From: Pseudomonas orientalis
GTDB lineage: Bacteria > Pseudomonadota > Gammaproteobacteria > Pseudomonadales > Pseudomonadaceae
Reading direction: 5' to 3'
Length of the DNA: 64,000 nucleotides
Assembly: GCF_001439815.1 (NCBI RefSeq)
Contig: NZ_JYLM01000007.1
Location: 310,001-374,000, forward strand
The translations under genes and the position numbers were made by a program. Under the pieces are notes generated by a model. The model was given only the letters and a program-made list of their open reading frames with translations. It was not told the origin of the DNA and ran no database searches. Positions 8,624-16,828 of the stretch are shown here, one piece after another (position 1 is the first letter of the stretch; each line of letters opens with the position of its first letter).

Positions 8624-8794
8624 TGTGGGAGGGTGCTTGCCCGAATGCCAGTCAGTTAAGGCTTTTTGTAGGAGCGAGGGGGGCGCCTAGCTCTTGCTCG
8701 CGAAAAACTCACAGGCGCCGCGTTTATTGAGGAAGTACGCGTTATCGTTGACGTTTTTCGCGAGCAAGCTCGCTCCTACATAGGGCTTGCCCGC
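8624..8794. repeat. Nested REPIN: GAGCAAGCTCGC-type inside GGGGGCTTGCC-type remnant
   Basis: The inner inverted pair runs from TGTAGGAGCGAG at 8667 to CTCGCTCCTACA ending at 8780. Its left arm carries about 14 extra bases (GGGGCGCCTAGCT region). It is flanked on the left by GTGGGAGGGTGCTTGCCC and on the right by a fragment AGGGCTTGCCC, so one element appears to have landed in another. It lies between convergent genes (acetyltransferase and metR). Confidence 0.85.
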
Positions 8795-8823
8795 GAAGAC
8801 GTCGGCCCGGCAAACACTGGCGC

Positions 8824-9741
8824 TTAGCGCACGGCACTGACCCCATCCAGGGTGGAAAACGACGTGTCCTTGGCCGTCAGCAAAAAGTCGCGCATATACG
8901 GCGCATCCAGCATGTCCGCCCGAATCCCCGCATACAGCGTGGCGAACAAACCTTTCTCGCCCAGCCGCTTGGCTTTCACGTAACCACGCGAGCTGTACTC
9001 ATGCAGTGCCCAATGCGGCATGCCGCAGACGCCACGGCCGCTGGCCACCAGTTGCATCATCATCACTGTCAGCTCCGAGGTGCGTACCTGGGCGGGTTCG
9101 ACGTCGGCCGGTTCCAGAAAGCGCGTGAAGATGTCCAGGCGATCACGTTCCACCGGGTAAGTAATCAGCGTTTCCGTCAACAGGTCTTCCGGCACAATGT
9201 ATGACTTGTTCGCTAGTGGGTGCTGGTTGGCCACGGCGAGCATGGCTTCGTAGGTGAACAGCGGCACGTAGGTGATGCCGGGTAGCTCCAGCGGGTCGGA
9301 CGTTACCACCAGGTCCAGGTCACCACGGGCCAGGGCCGGCAGTGGCGCGAAGGCAAATCCGGAAGCGAGGTCCAGCTCGACTTCCGGCCAGGCATCACGG
9401 AACTGGTCGATGGTCGGCATCAGCCACTGGAAGCAACTGTGACATTCGATGGCCATGTGCAGGCGTCCGGCGGTGCCGCCCGCCAACCGTGCAATATCGC
9501 GTTCGGCGCCACGCAGCAAGGGCAGGGTGGCGTCCGCCAGTTGCAGCAGGCGCAGGCCGGCGCTGGTGAAGCGCACAGGCTTGGTCTTGCGCGCGAACAA
9601 CTGCATGCCCAGGCGCTCTTCCAGTTCCTTGAACTGGTGGGACAAAGCGGACTGGGTCAGGTGCAGGCGTTCGGCGGCTTCCACCAGGCTGTCGGCTTCG
9701 CGCAGGGCGTGCAGGGTCTTGAGATGGCGGATTTCGAGCAC
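8824..9741 (-). CDS. metR: LysR-family regulator MetR
   Basis: 305 residues from a GTG at 9741. I chose this over the longer frame because GGAGGG sits 4 bases upstream and the product then begins VLEIRHLKTLHALRE, like other MetR proteins. The N-terminal winged helix-turn-helix (about 1-60, LVEAAERLHLTQSALSHQFKELEERLG) precedes a substrate-binding domain that in this family senses homocysteine. MetR controls methionine-synthesis genes such as metE and metF. No such target is adjacent, so it acts in trans or on itself. Confidence 0.88.
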   Translation of the reverse strand: MLEIRHLKTLHALREADSLVEAAERLHLTQSALSHQFKELEERLGMQLFARKTKPVRFTSAGLRLLQLADATLPLLRGAERDIARLAGGTAGRLHMAIECHSCFQWLMPTIDQFRDAWPEVELDLASGFAFAPLPALARGDLDLVVTSDPLELPGITYVPLFTYEAMLAVANQHPLANKSYIVPEDLLTETLITYPVERDRLDIFTRFLEPADVEPAQVRTSELTVMMMQLVASGRGVCGMPHWALHEYSSRGYVKAKRLGEKGLFATLYAGIRADMLDAPYMRDFLLTAKDTSFSTLDGVSAVR

Positions 9742-9923
9742 GGGCCCTCCATGAAAATAATGTGTGAAAAAGCTCAATAGCGTGAGTTTGTCTCATGTGC
9801 CGCCGTCTGTCGATCAAGACCGCCCGGCACTCTTCATCAAACTGTCATCGAACTGTGGCAGCGCGCTTGAACAAACTTCATCAGACTCGCGCTCTACTGG
9901 GGTTCTGCGTTTCGGTGTTTTTC

Positions 9924-10943
9924 ATGCGCGTGTTGCTTTTACTGGCCGCTTTACTGTTCGGCCTGCCGTCTTTTGCGGCGTCTCGATGTGATGTCAATGT
10001 CCCGACCCAAACGGTCGACCTGGAAAAGGTGAGCATCGCCTACCAGAGTATCGGCCGTGCGTCCGATCCGGCCTTGCTGCTGGTGATGGGCCTGGGCGGG
10101 CAGTTGATCCACTGGCCCGATGAAGTGGTCGTCGCGCTGTGCCAACAGGGTTTCCGGGTGATCCGCTACGACAATCGCGATGTGGGCCTGTCGACCTGGC
10201 GCCAGGCGCCGGCAAGCGCCAACCTGACCTTTGAAGTGCTGCGCTACAAGCTCGGCCTGCCGGTGGCGGCGCCTTATACGCTGACCGACATGGCCGACGA
10301 CGCCGTGGGCTTGATGGATGCGTTGCAGGTGCGGCAATTCCACGTGCTGGGTGCAAGCATGGGCGGCATGATCGCCCAGCACCTGGCGGCGATGGCGCCG
10401 CAGCGGGTGGAGAGCCTGACGCTGATCATGACCAGTTCCGGCGCCGAAGGCCTGCCCGCCCCGAATGCCGCGCTGGTGCAGTTGTTGTCGCGGCGCAGCG
10501 CGCCCAATCGCGAAGTCGCCCTGGAGCAGCAAGCCGATCTGCTTGCAGCGCTGGGCAGCCCGAATGTGCAGGATGACCGTCAGGCCTTGCTGCATCAGGC
10601 GGCGCTGTCCTACGACCGCGCGTTCAACCCCGAAGGCGTCAAGCGCCAGATCATGGCGATCCTCGCCGAACCGAGCCGCGTGCCGTTGCTCAACCAACTG
10701 CGGGTGCCGACCCTGGTGGTGCATGGCACCGCCGACCCGTTGTTACCGGTGATGCATGGGGTTCATCTGGCCGCGCATATCCAGGGCAGCCAGCTGAAGT
10801 TGATTCCAGGCCTGGCCCATCGTTTTCAGGAGGCATTCAAGGCGCCATTGCTGGCGGCGGTGCTGCCTTACCTGCAAGCCCATCGCGAAGATACCGCGCA
10901 CTGGGCGCAGATTGACCTGAGCGCGCCTTCGAAGCTGTTGTAG
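9924..10943 (+). CDS. Alpha/beta hydrolase, exported or membrane-anchored
   Basis: 339 residues from the ATG at 9924. The longer frame from 9795 lacks a leader, whereas this start gives a clear signal sequence (MRVLLLLAALLFGLPSFAA). The alpha/beta fold shows the oxyanion strand LLVMGLGGQLIHWP, the nucleophile elbow GASMGG, an acid in VHGTADPLLP and a catalytic His in PGLAHRFQEA. The substrate is unknown; esterase or lactonase are usual for this group. It is divergent from metR, with 182 bp between. Confidence 0.88.
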   Translation: MRVLLLLAALLFGLPSFAASRCDVNVPTQTVDLEKVSIAYQSIGRASDPALLLVMGLGGQLIHWPDEVVVALCQQGFRVIRYDNRDVGLSTWRQAPASANLTFEVLRYKLGLPVAAPYTLTDMADDAVGLMDALQVRQFHVLGASMGGMIAQHLAAMAPQRVESLTLIMTSSGAEGLPAPNAALVQLLSRRSAPNREVALEQQADLLAALGSPNVQDDRQALLHQAALSYDRAFNPEGVKRQIMAILAEPSRVPLLNQLRVPTLVVHGTADPLLPVMHGVHLAAHIQGSQLKLIPGLAHRFQEAFKAPLLAAVLPYLQAHREDTAHWAQIDLSAPSKLL

Positions 10944-10998
10944 AGGTGGTGTATCGTATGGCTTTTGCGGCGCATTAATGCCAGCGAGGTTGTCCACC

Positions 10999-11652
10999 AT
11001 GAGTACTGCCCTGAAAATCGATTTCATCAGCGACGTCTCCTGCCCCTGGTGCATCATCGGCCTGCGTGGCCTGACCGAAGCGCTCGATCAGCTTGGAGCG
11101 CAGGTACAGGCCGAGATTCATTTCCAGCCGTTCGAACTGAACCCGAAGATGCCCCCTGAAGGGCAGAACATCGTCGAGCACATCACTGAAAAATACGGCT
11201 CCAGCGCCGAAGAGTCCCAGGCCAACCGTGCGCGCATTCGCGACATGGGCGCCGAACTGGGCTTTGCCTTCCGTACCGATGGCCAGAGCCGCATCTACAA
11301 CACCTTCGACGCGCACCGCCTGTTGCATTGGGCCGGGCTGGAAGGCTTGCAGTACAACCTCAAGGAAGCGCTGTTCAAGGCCTACTTCACCGACGGCCAG
11401 GACCCTTCCGACCACGCGACCCTGGCGCTGATCGCCCAAAGCGTCGGCCTGGACCCCAAGCGCGCCGCCGATATCCTCGCCTCTGACGACTATGCCGCCG
11501 AGGTGCGAGAGCAGGAAAAATTGTGGATCACCCGCGGCGTGACCTCGGTGCCGACCATCGTGTTCAACGACCAGTACGCGGTCAGCGGTGGCCAGCCGGC
11601 CGAAGCCTTTGTTGGCGCGATTCGCCAGATCATCGAAGAAGCCAGGAAGTAA
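10999..11652 (+). CDS. DsbA-family (FrnE-like) thiol oxidoreductase
   Basis: 217 residues from the ATG at 10999; the in-frame ATG seven codons earlier has a poorer context. The thioredoxin-fold active site CPWC lies near residue 14 (DVSCPWCIIG). The cis-Pro loop is TSVPTIVFND near residue 178, and a helical insertion lies between. No signal peptide is present, so it acts in the cytoplasm, as FrnE-type proteins do. Family members are implicated in oxidative-stress tolerance or in isomerising small molecules. It is monocistronic and followed by a REP palindrome. Confidence 0.9.
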   Translation: MSTALKIDFISDVSCPWCIIGLRGLTEALDQLGAQVQAEIHFQPFELNPKMPPEGQNIVEHITEKYGSSAEESQANRARIRDMGAELGFAFRTDGQSRIYNTFDAHRLLHWAGLEGLQYNLKEALFKAYFTDGQDPSDHATLALIAQSVGLDPKRAADILASDDYAAEVREQEKLWITRGVTSVPTIVFNDQYAVSGGQPAEAFVGAIRQIIEEARK

Positions 11653-11673
11653 GAGCCAGGCAAAGATCAAAAA

Positions 11674-11763
11674 ATGTGGGAGGGGGCTTGCCCCCGATGA
11701 CGGTGTGTCAGTCACCAATCAGTTGGCTGACACACTGCTATCGGGAGCAAGCCCCCCCCACAT
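11674..11763. repeat. REP palindrome pair, GTGGGAGGGGGCTTGCCCCC type
   Basis: ATGTGGGAGGGGGCTTGCCC and its complement (AAGCCCCCCCCACAT) face each other about 90 bp apart. The space between carries a further inverted pair, GTGTGTCAGT ... CTGACACAC. The flanks GATCAAAA ... TTTTGATC extend the dyad. The whole can fold into one long hairpin. Confidence 0.9.
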
Positions 11764-11870
11764 TTTGATCCGTGCAGGTTTGAATATTTCGCTGGCCCGC
11801 CCCTTGCATTGTCCCCCTGAAGCCCATCCGGCCTGCGGCTGGGCGCTGCCATTAGGGGTGAAACATTACC

Positions 11871-12791
11871 TTGAATATTCTTGACCTCGACCACAGCCTC
11901 ACCGACCAGGCGCCGATTGCCCAGCGGTTGGCCAGCGGCCGGGCCACGCGCCTCGATCTGCTGGACCTGGGCCCGAAACTGCGCTTGTGGTCCACCGAAA
12001 AAACCTGGAAACGTTTCGTCGAGCGCCTTGCCCAGCGGTCACGGCCCACCGATGCGCGCCCGGAAATCCTGTTCGTCGGCTCCGGCGACTATCACCACCT
12101 CACGCCGGCATTCCTGGCCGACCTGAAGGAACCCGTCAGCCTGATCCACTTCGACAACCACCCCGACTGGGTGCGTTTTGCGCCCAGGCGTCACTGTGGG
12201 TCGTGGGTCAATCGCGCGCTGAAAATACCGGCCATCAAACGCATCGTCACCCTGGGGCCGTGCAGTGATGACCTGCACAAGCCGCAACTGCGCGGCGGTA
12301 ACCTTGGCGCCCTCAAACGCGGGCAATTGCAGCTGTTTCCCTGGCAGCACCCGCCGTCGCAGGTCTGGGGCCGGATCGGCGATGGCGCCGGGCACCAACA
12401 GCAGGAAAACCACCTGCACTGGCGCAATCTGGCGGAGCTGGACTGGGCGGCCTTCCTCGACCAGATGATTGCCAGCCTGCCCACCGAAGCGATCTGGATC
12501 ACCCTCGACAAAGACGTGCTGGCCAGTGAAGACGCCGCCACCAACTGGGACCAGGGCGGCATGCGCCTGAGTCACCTGCTCCAGGCCCTGCGGGCACTGG
12601 CGGCGCATAAGCGCATCATTGGCATCGACGTGTGCGGCGAGTTTGCGGCGCCTGCCTTCAGCAACGCCTTCAAACGCTGGGAGGCCAAGTCCGACCAGCC
12701 GCCGCCCGAGCGTTGGAGCACGCAGGATCTGCAGCGCAATGCGGCGACCAACGCCGCCCTGATCGACCTGTTTGAGGAATTGTTTCCATGA
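11871..12791 (+). CDS. Arginase-fold (UPF0489-like) protein of unknown function
   Basis: 306 residues from a TTG at 11871; the AGGGG 15 bases upstream is the only Shine-Dalgarno candidate and no ATG is near. HFDNHPDW (about residue 90) resembles the DxHxD metal motif of the arginase/agmatinase superfamily. TLDKDVLASED (about 212) resembles the second Asp-x-Asp motif, so a binuclear metal centre is plausible. The downstream transporter gene overlaps it (ATGA), followed by a second transporter gene with the same overlap. This links the enzyme to export or import of a small, perhaps guanidino-type, compound. The substrate assignment is inference only. Confidence 0.7.
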   Translation: MNILDLDHSLTDQAPIAQRLASGRATRLDLLDLGPKLRLWSTEKTWKRFVERLAQRSRPTDARPEILFVGSGDYHHLTPAFLADLKEPVSLIHFDNHPDWVRFAPRRHCGSWVNRALKIPAIKRIVTLGPCSDDLHKPQLRGGNLGALKRGQLQLFPWQHPPSQVWGRIGDGAGHQQQENHLHWRNLAELDWAAFLDQMIASLPTEAIWITLDKDVLASEDAATNWDQGGMRLSHLLQALRALAAHKRIIGIDVCGEFAAPAFSNAFKRWEAKSDQPPPERWSTQDLQRNAATNAALIDLFEELFP

Positions 12792-13168
12792 CCCTGACCG
12801 TGGTGCTGTTGCTGGCGTTTTCCATTGTTCTGGATGTGATCGGCCAGTTGTGTTTCAAGCTGGGCGTGGACCGTTTACCGCAACTCGATGGCGGTTTTCG
12901 CCTGCGTGCATTCTGGGGCCAGGTGTTCAATGCGCCGCTGCTCTGGGCCGGCGTCGGGGCCTATGTGATCGAGTTTTTCGTCTGGCTTGAAGCCTTGTCC
13001 CGCGCGCCGTTGAGCCTGCTGTTTCCGCTGGCGGCGTTGGCCTATTGCCTGGTGGTGCTGGCGGGCAGGGTGGTGCTCAAGGAAACCGTCAGCCGGCGGC
13101 GTTGGCTGGGCACGCTGGTGATTACTTTCGGTGTGATGTTGGTGGCGATTGCGGGAGGCCAGGCATGA
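12788..13168 (+). CDS. Small DMT-superfamily transporter subunit A (four-helix, EamA/SMR-like)
   Basis: 126 residues, almost entirely four hydrophobic helices: about 3-20, 50-70 (LLWAGVGAYVIEFFVWLEAL), 74-95 (LSLLFPLAALAYCLVVLA) and 104-123. The size and the EFFVWLEALSRAPLSLLFPL region match half-size drug/metabolite transporters that dimerise, such as the ArnE/ArnF or SMR pairs. It overlaps both the arginase-fold gene and the second subunit gene by ATGA. It is probably one half of a heterodimer. Confidence 0.82.
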   Translation: MTLTVVLLLAFSIVLDVIGQLCFKLGVDRLPQLDGGFRLRAFWGQVFNAPLLWAGVGAYVIEFFVWLEALSRAPLSLLFPLAALAYCLVVLAGRVVLKETVSRRRWLGTLVITFGVMLVAIAGGQA

Positions 13169-13569
13169 ATACGCAAACCCTCGATACGGGCTGGCTGCAT
13201 GGGCGTCTTGGCACGCTGGTGCTGTGGGCGCTGTTGATCGCCACGGAAAGCGCCGGGCAATTGTTTACCAAGGTGGCCGGTGATCAGTTGGGCCAGATGG
13301 ATTTCACCTGGCAGTGGCTGGCGGATGTGGCGCGCAATCCCGGGATTCTGGCGGCGATTGCCAGTTACCTTGGGGCGTTTTTTGTGTGGATGCTGATCCT
13401 GCGGCGCAGCAGTTTGTCGTTGGCCTTTCCGTTGAGTTCGCTGGTATTTGTGGCGGTGCTGCTGGGATCGTGGCTGGGGTTGGGGGAGCACATCAGCGTT
13501 TTGCACTGGGTGGGGGTGGCGGTGATTGTGACCGGCATTGCGTTGTTGGCGGAGGGAGAAGAGAACTGA
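13165..13569 (+). CDS. Small DMT-superfamily transporter subunit B
   Basis: 134 residues from the ATG at 13165, which overlaps the stop of subunit A; the longer frame upstream is a shadow. Four predicted helices: about 11-30 (LGTLVLWALLIATESAGQLF), 55-80, 84-104 (SLSLAFPLSSLVFVAVLLGSW) and 112-130. It resembles subunit A around FVWMLILRRSSLSLAFPLSS. This suggests duplication and an antiparallel pair, as in paired SMR proteins. The transported compound is unknown. Confidence 0.82.
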   Translation: MNTQTLDTGWLHGRLGTLVLWALLIATESAGQLFTKVAGDQLGQMDFTWQWLADVARNPGILAAIASYLGAFFVWMLILRRSSLSLAFPLSSLVFVAVLLGSWLGLGEHISVLHWVGVAVIVTGIALLAEGEEN

Positions 13570-13598
13570 CCGGACTGGTATGTCCAACTCGGTTAAAA

Positions 13599-13689
13599 AT
13601 GTGGGAGGGGGCTTGCCCCCGATGGCGGTGTGTCAGTCGCAGATGCACTGACTGACACTCCCCCATCGGGGGCAAGCCCCCTCCCACAT
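13599..13689. repeat. REP palindrome pair, GTGGGAGGGGGCTTGCCCCC type
   Basis: Facing copies (left from 13599, right ending 13689) with near-perfect arms through GGGGGCTTGCCCCCGATG. They lie between the convergent transporter and mipA-like genes and could terminate both transcripts. Confidence 0.92.
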
Positions 13690-13736
13690 TTTGATCTCCT
13701 TATATCAGGCAGATCTGCAGCGTTTTTGCGCAGGCT

Positions 13737-14507
13737 TTAATCGAAGGTGTAGCTGATCGCCGTCTGCACCTGGCCCTGATTCACCTCGCCAGCCTGCCTG
13801 ACGATGCTGCTGTTGGCCACCGAGCCGACCAGATGCACCCAACTGGCGCTGGTCAGCAATGCCCAGTGCGGCGCCAGAGGGAACGCGAAGCTCTGGCTCA
13901 ACGTCACGTTCTGCAAGCCACCGCCGGCGTTGTAAGGCCGAAAGCCCGTGGCGGCGGCTTCGTTGTTGTCCACGCCAAAGAAGGTATTGGCCTGGCGCGC
14001 ATCGGCAAAATGCGCGACCAGTCCCGTGCTGCCGATAATCCCGCCACCCAGTGGATAGCCCAGTTCGCCGCCCAGTTTGCCGAGCGTGCCACTTTGCGAA
14101 TGCCCACCGCCCACGGCCTGGCCCAACTGCGCGTAGACACGCCAGAAATCGGCCGGGGCGTACTGGACGAACCCGCCGACCTCGGCCATGTCCGACACAT
14201 TGCGCAGGCCTTGCAGCGCGCCGTTGGATGTACGGCCCGAGAGGTAGTTGATGTACGGGCCGGCGGTGAGTCCATGGGTGTTCAACGCGCTCCAGGTCAA
14301 GCCGTCATCGGTACTCAGGCTGACGTCGCCCCAATCCAGGTCCAGGTAGGGCACGGGGCGGGTTTCGTAGCGGCTGCCCGTGGGGTCATGGGGCTGGTAG
14401 CTGAGGCCGGCGCCCACGTCGCCGCTGATGCCTTGCGCCCAGGCGGCACTGGAGACGCTGCACAACCCGAGAAATCCCGCGCATACAACAGACGTGAAGG
14501 TGGACAT
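13737..14507 (-). CDS. MipA/OmpV family outer membrane protein
   Basis: 256 residues from the ATG at 14507. The longer frame to 14915 is rejected because a signal peptide begins here (MSTFTSVVCAGFLGLCSVSSAAWAQ) and AGGAAAG lies seven bases upstream. The mature part is rich in alternating hydrophobic residues and Gly/aromatic turns. It ends in an aromatic beta-signal (QTAISYTFD), as expected for a beta-barrel. MipA-type proteins are outer membrane proteins linked to murein-synthesis scaffolding or, in pseudomonads, to antibiotic adaptation. It is divergent from the 14737-22100 cluster and shares its regulatory region. Confidence 0.85.
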   Translation of the reverse strand: MSTFTSVVCAGFLGLCSVSSAAWAQGISGDVGAGLSYQPHDPTGSRYETRPVPYLDLDWGDVSLSTDDGLTWSALNTHGLTAGPYINYLSGRTSNGALQGLRNVSDMAEVGGFVQYAPADFWRVYAQLGQAVGGGHSQSGTLGKLGGELGYPLGGGIIGSTGLVAHFADARQANTFFGVDNNEAAATGFRPYNAGGGLQNVTLSQSFAFPLAPHWALLTSASWVHLVGSVANSSIVRQAGEVNQGQVQTAISYTFD

Positions 14508-14581
14508 GGCGCGCTTTCCTGATGAGTTCATGCGCGCATGAACGCGCAGACGGCGCCTTGCGCGCAAGCACTCATCTTGTT

Positions 14582-14610
14582 TGTAGCAAGCTACAAAAAT
14601 TGTAGCTTGC
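14582..14610. promoter_or_regulatory. Triple TGTAGC half-site dyad (candidate enhancer site for the NtrC-type regulator)
   Basis: TGTAGC at 14582, GCTACA at 14590 and TGTAGC again at 14601 form two overlapping dyads: TGTAGC-AA-GCTACA, and an 11-bp perfect inverted repeat GCAAGCTACAA / TTGTAGCTTGC around AAA. It sits about 90-115 bp upstream of the predicted sigma-54 start site, typical of an upstream activating sequence. Confidence 0.7.
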
Positions 14611-14669
14611 CGAACACATATCTTCTCCACACCCAGGCGCAACCCCGGGCCCGCCGGGCTTTGGCCTGT

Positions 14670-14685
14670 TGGCACGCTCCCTGCT
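14670..14685 (+). promoter_or_regulatory. Sigma-54 promoter of the phosphatase-aminotransferase cluster
   Basis: TGGCACGCTCCCTGCT has GG at 14671-14672 and GC at 14683-14684, exactly ten bases apart, and matches the -24/-12 consensus except one base of TTGC. Transcription should begin near 14696. The last gene of the cluster encodes a sigma-54 activator. Confidence 0.78.
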
Positions 14686-14736
14686 CTACCGGTAATGCAA
14701 GCGCATACAGCGCGCCTCTTTCCAAAGGTAGATGCA

Positions 14737-15441
14737 ATGAACCAATGGCATATCGTGTGTGACTTCGATGGGACCATCACCCCCACCGATGTCATCGACA
14801 ACGTCCTCCAACGCTTCGCCGGCCCTGAGTGGGAAACCATCGAACAGCAATGGCTGGATGGACATATCGGTTCACGCGAATGCCTGAGCCGCCAACTGGC
14901 GCTGATCAAGGCCACCCCCAGTGAACTGCTGGCGTATTTCGACAGCGTCGAGATTGACCCGGACTTCCCGGATTTCGTCGATCACGTCATGGGCCTGGGC
15001 GCGACCATCGAAGTGGTCAGCGACGGCATCGAGCAGGGCATCGCACGCATTCTGTCGCGCAACTACGTGACCTTGCTGCCGATCCTCGCCAACCGCCTGC
15101 GCCAGGTCGACCAGAACAGCTGGCGCATCGACTTTCCGTACGCCAGCGATGCCTGCCGCGCCGCTGCCGGCAACTGCAAGTGCAAGTCCACGCCGGGCAA
15201 CAAACGCGTGCTGGTGATCGGCGACGGCAAGTCCGACATGTGCGTGGCCTCCACCGCCGACTTCGTGTTCGCCAAGGGCAGCCTCGCCGAGTATTGCGTC
15301 GCCCACCGCATTCCCCATGCGCGCTTTGACACCTTTGCCCAAGTGCCTGCGTTGCTGGCTCAGCTGCCGCAAGACAGCGCCGCCAACGCCACCTCGTTCA
15401 ACACCTCTTCCGACACTCAGGAACTCTTCCATCATGTCTGA
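14737..15441 (+). CDS. HAD-superfamily phosphatase, MtnX/SerB-like
   Basis: 234 residues from the ATG at 14737 (AAAGGTAG upstream; the in-frame ATG at 14695 lies at the predicted transcription start). The catalytic HAD motif is CDFDGTITPTD at 8-18, with nucleophile Asp9 and general acid Asp11. Motif II is VVSDG, and motif III/IV is VIGDGKSD near 170. The length and DFDGTIT form resemble MtnX and phosphoserine phosphatases, which release phosphate from small hydroxylated phosphates. No methionine-salvage genes are near, so the substrate is probably an intermediate made with the aminotransferase. Its stop overlaps the next ATG by eight bases. Confidence 0.85.
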   Translation: MNQWHIVCDFDGTITPTDVIDNVLQRFAGPEWETIEQQWLDGHIGSRECLSRQLALIKATPSELLAYFDSVEIDPDFPDFVDHVMGLGATIEVVSDGIEQGIARILSRNYVTLLPILANRLRQVDQNSWRIDFPYASDACRAAAGNCKCKSTPGNKRVLVIGDGKSDMCVASTADFVFAKGSLAEYCVAHRIPHARFDTFAQVPALLAQLPQDSAANATSFNTSSDTQELFHHV

Positions 15442-16828
15442 TATCCGCATCGCTACCGCCGAAGACCAGGTCCTTCTGGATAAGGAAGCCAAGTACTGCT
15501 CCTACGGCGACACCGTTCACTACATCGAGCCGCCGCGTATTTTCAGCCGCTGCGAAGGCTCCTACGTGTGGGACACCGAAGACCAGGCCTACCTCGACCT
15601 GCAGATGTGGTACTCGGCCGTCAACTTCGGCTATGCCAACCCGCGCCTGAACAATGCGCTGAAACAGCAGATCGACACCCTGCCGCAGATCGCCAGTCAG
15701 TACCTGCACAAAGGCAAGATCGAGCTGTCGGAAATGATCGCGGTCGACGCCAAGAAAAAATTCGGCCTCGACGGTCGTGTGCACTTCAATGTCGGTGGTT
15801 CGCAGTCCATCGAGGACTCGTTGAAGGTGGTGCGCAACGCCAGCAACGGCAAGAGCCTGATGTTCGCCTTCGAAGGGGGCTACCACGGCCGTACGCTCGG
15901 CGCCTCGTCGATCACCTCCAGCTTCCGCTACCGTCGCCGCTACGGTCATTTTGGCGAGCGCGCCAACTTCATCCCGTTCCCGTACCACTTCCGTGGCCCG
16001 AAAGGCATGACCAAGGAAGAATACGGCAGCCACTGCGTGCAGCAATTCGCGCGCTTGTTCGAGACTGAATACAACGGCGTCTGGGACCCGAAAACCAACC
16101 AGTGCGAATACGCGGCGTTCTATGTGGAGCCGATCCAGGGCACCGGCGGCTACGTGATCCCGCCGATGAACTTCTATCGCGAGCTCAAGCACGTCCTCGA
16201 TCAGCACGGCATCCTGATGGTCTCGGATGAAATCCAGATGGGCTTCTACCGCACCGGCAAACTCTGGTCGATCGAGCACTTCGACGTGCAGCCGGACGTG
16301 ATCGTGTTCGGCAAGGCGCTGACCAACGGCCTCAACCCGCTGGGCGGCATCTGGGCCCGTGAAGAGCTGATCAACCCGACGGTGTTCCCGCCAGGTTCGA
16401 CCCACTCCACCTTTGCCTCCAACCCTTTAGGCACGGCGGTGGGCCTGGAAATGTTCAAGATGACCAACGAAGTTGACTACGGCGCGATGGTCATGGCCAA
16501 GGGCAAGTTCTTCCTGGAAGGCTTGCAGGACCTGCAGAAACGTTTCCCGATCATTGGCGACGTCGACGGCCTGGGCCTGGCGCTGCGCTGCGAAATCTGC
16601 GGCCCGGATGGCTTCACCCCGGACAAGGCGACCCTGGACTACATGGTCGAGGAAGGCATGAAGGGCGACATGGTGGTGGACGGTCAGAAACTCGGCCTGA
16701 TCCTCGACGTGGGTGGTTACTACAAGAACGTCATCACCCTGGCGCCGTCCCTGGAGATCAGCTACCCGGAAATCGAACTGGGCCTGAAGCTGCTTGAGCA
16801 ACTGCTGGTACGGGCGACCAACCGGTGA
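15434..16828 (+). CDS. Class III PLP-dependent aminotransferase
   Basis: 464 residues from the ATG at 15434. The fold-type I pattern shows GGSQSIEDSLKVVR near 122, the aromatic EGGYHGRT at 147-153, LMVSDEIQMG with PLP-ring Asp265, and the Schiff-base Lys294 in VFGKALTNG. Family members move an omega-amino group from donors such as glutamate, alanine or diamines to an aldehyde or keto acid. It overlaps the phosphatase gene upstream. Its TGA overlaps the GTG start of the hydrolase (GTGA), so all three are made together. The product and amino donor are unknown. Confidence 0.9.
   Translation: MSDIRIATAEDQVLLDKEAKYCSYGDTVHYIEPPRIFSRCEGSYVWDTEDQAYLDLQMWYSAVNFGYANPRLNNALKQQIDTLPQIASQYLHKGKIELSEMIAVDAKKKFGLDGRVHFNVGGSQSIEDSLKVVRNASNGKSLMFAFEGGYHGRTLGASSITSSFRYRRRYGHFGERANFIPFPYHFRGPKGMTKEEYGSHCVQQFARLFETEYNGVWDPKTNQCEYAAFYVEPIQGTGGYVIPPMNFYRELKHVLDQHGILMVSDEIQMGFYRTGKLWSIEHFDVQPDVIVFGKALTNGLNPLGGIWAREELINPTVFPPGSTHSTFASNPLGTAVGLEMFKMTNEVDYGAMVMAKGKFFLEGLQDLQKRFPIIGDVDGLGLALRCEICGPDGFTPDKATLDYMVEEGMKGDMVVDGQKLGLILDVGGYYKNVITLAPSLEISYPEIELGLKLLEQLLVRATNR

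Noticed and set aside
11771..11870. Possible guanidine riboswitch before the arginase-fold gene
   Set aside because: There is a GCCCA ... TGGGC hairpin, but not the ACGR-loop pair or ykkC-type conserved segments, so no riboswitch is claimed.
13737..14915. 392-residue version of the MipA/OmpV protein
   Set aside because: The extra N-terminus crosses the divergent promoter region and the phosphatase gene. A signal peptide and ribosome site mark the start at 14507.
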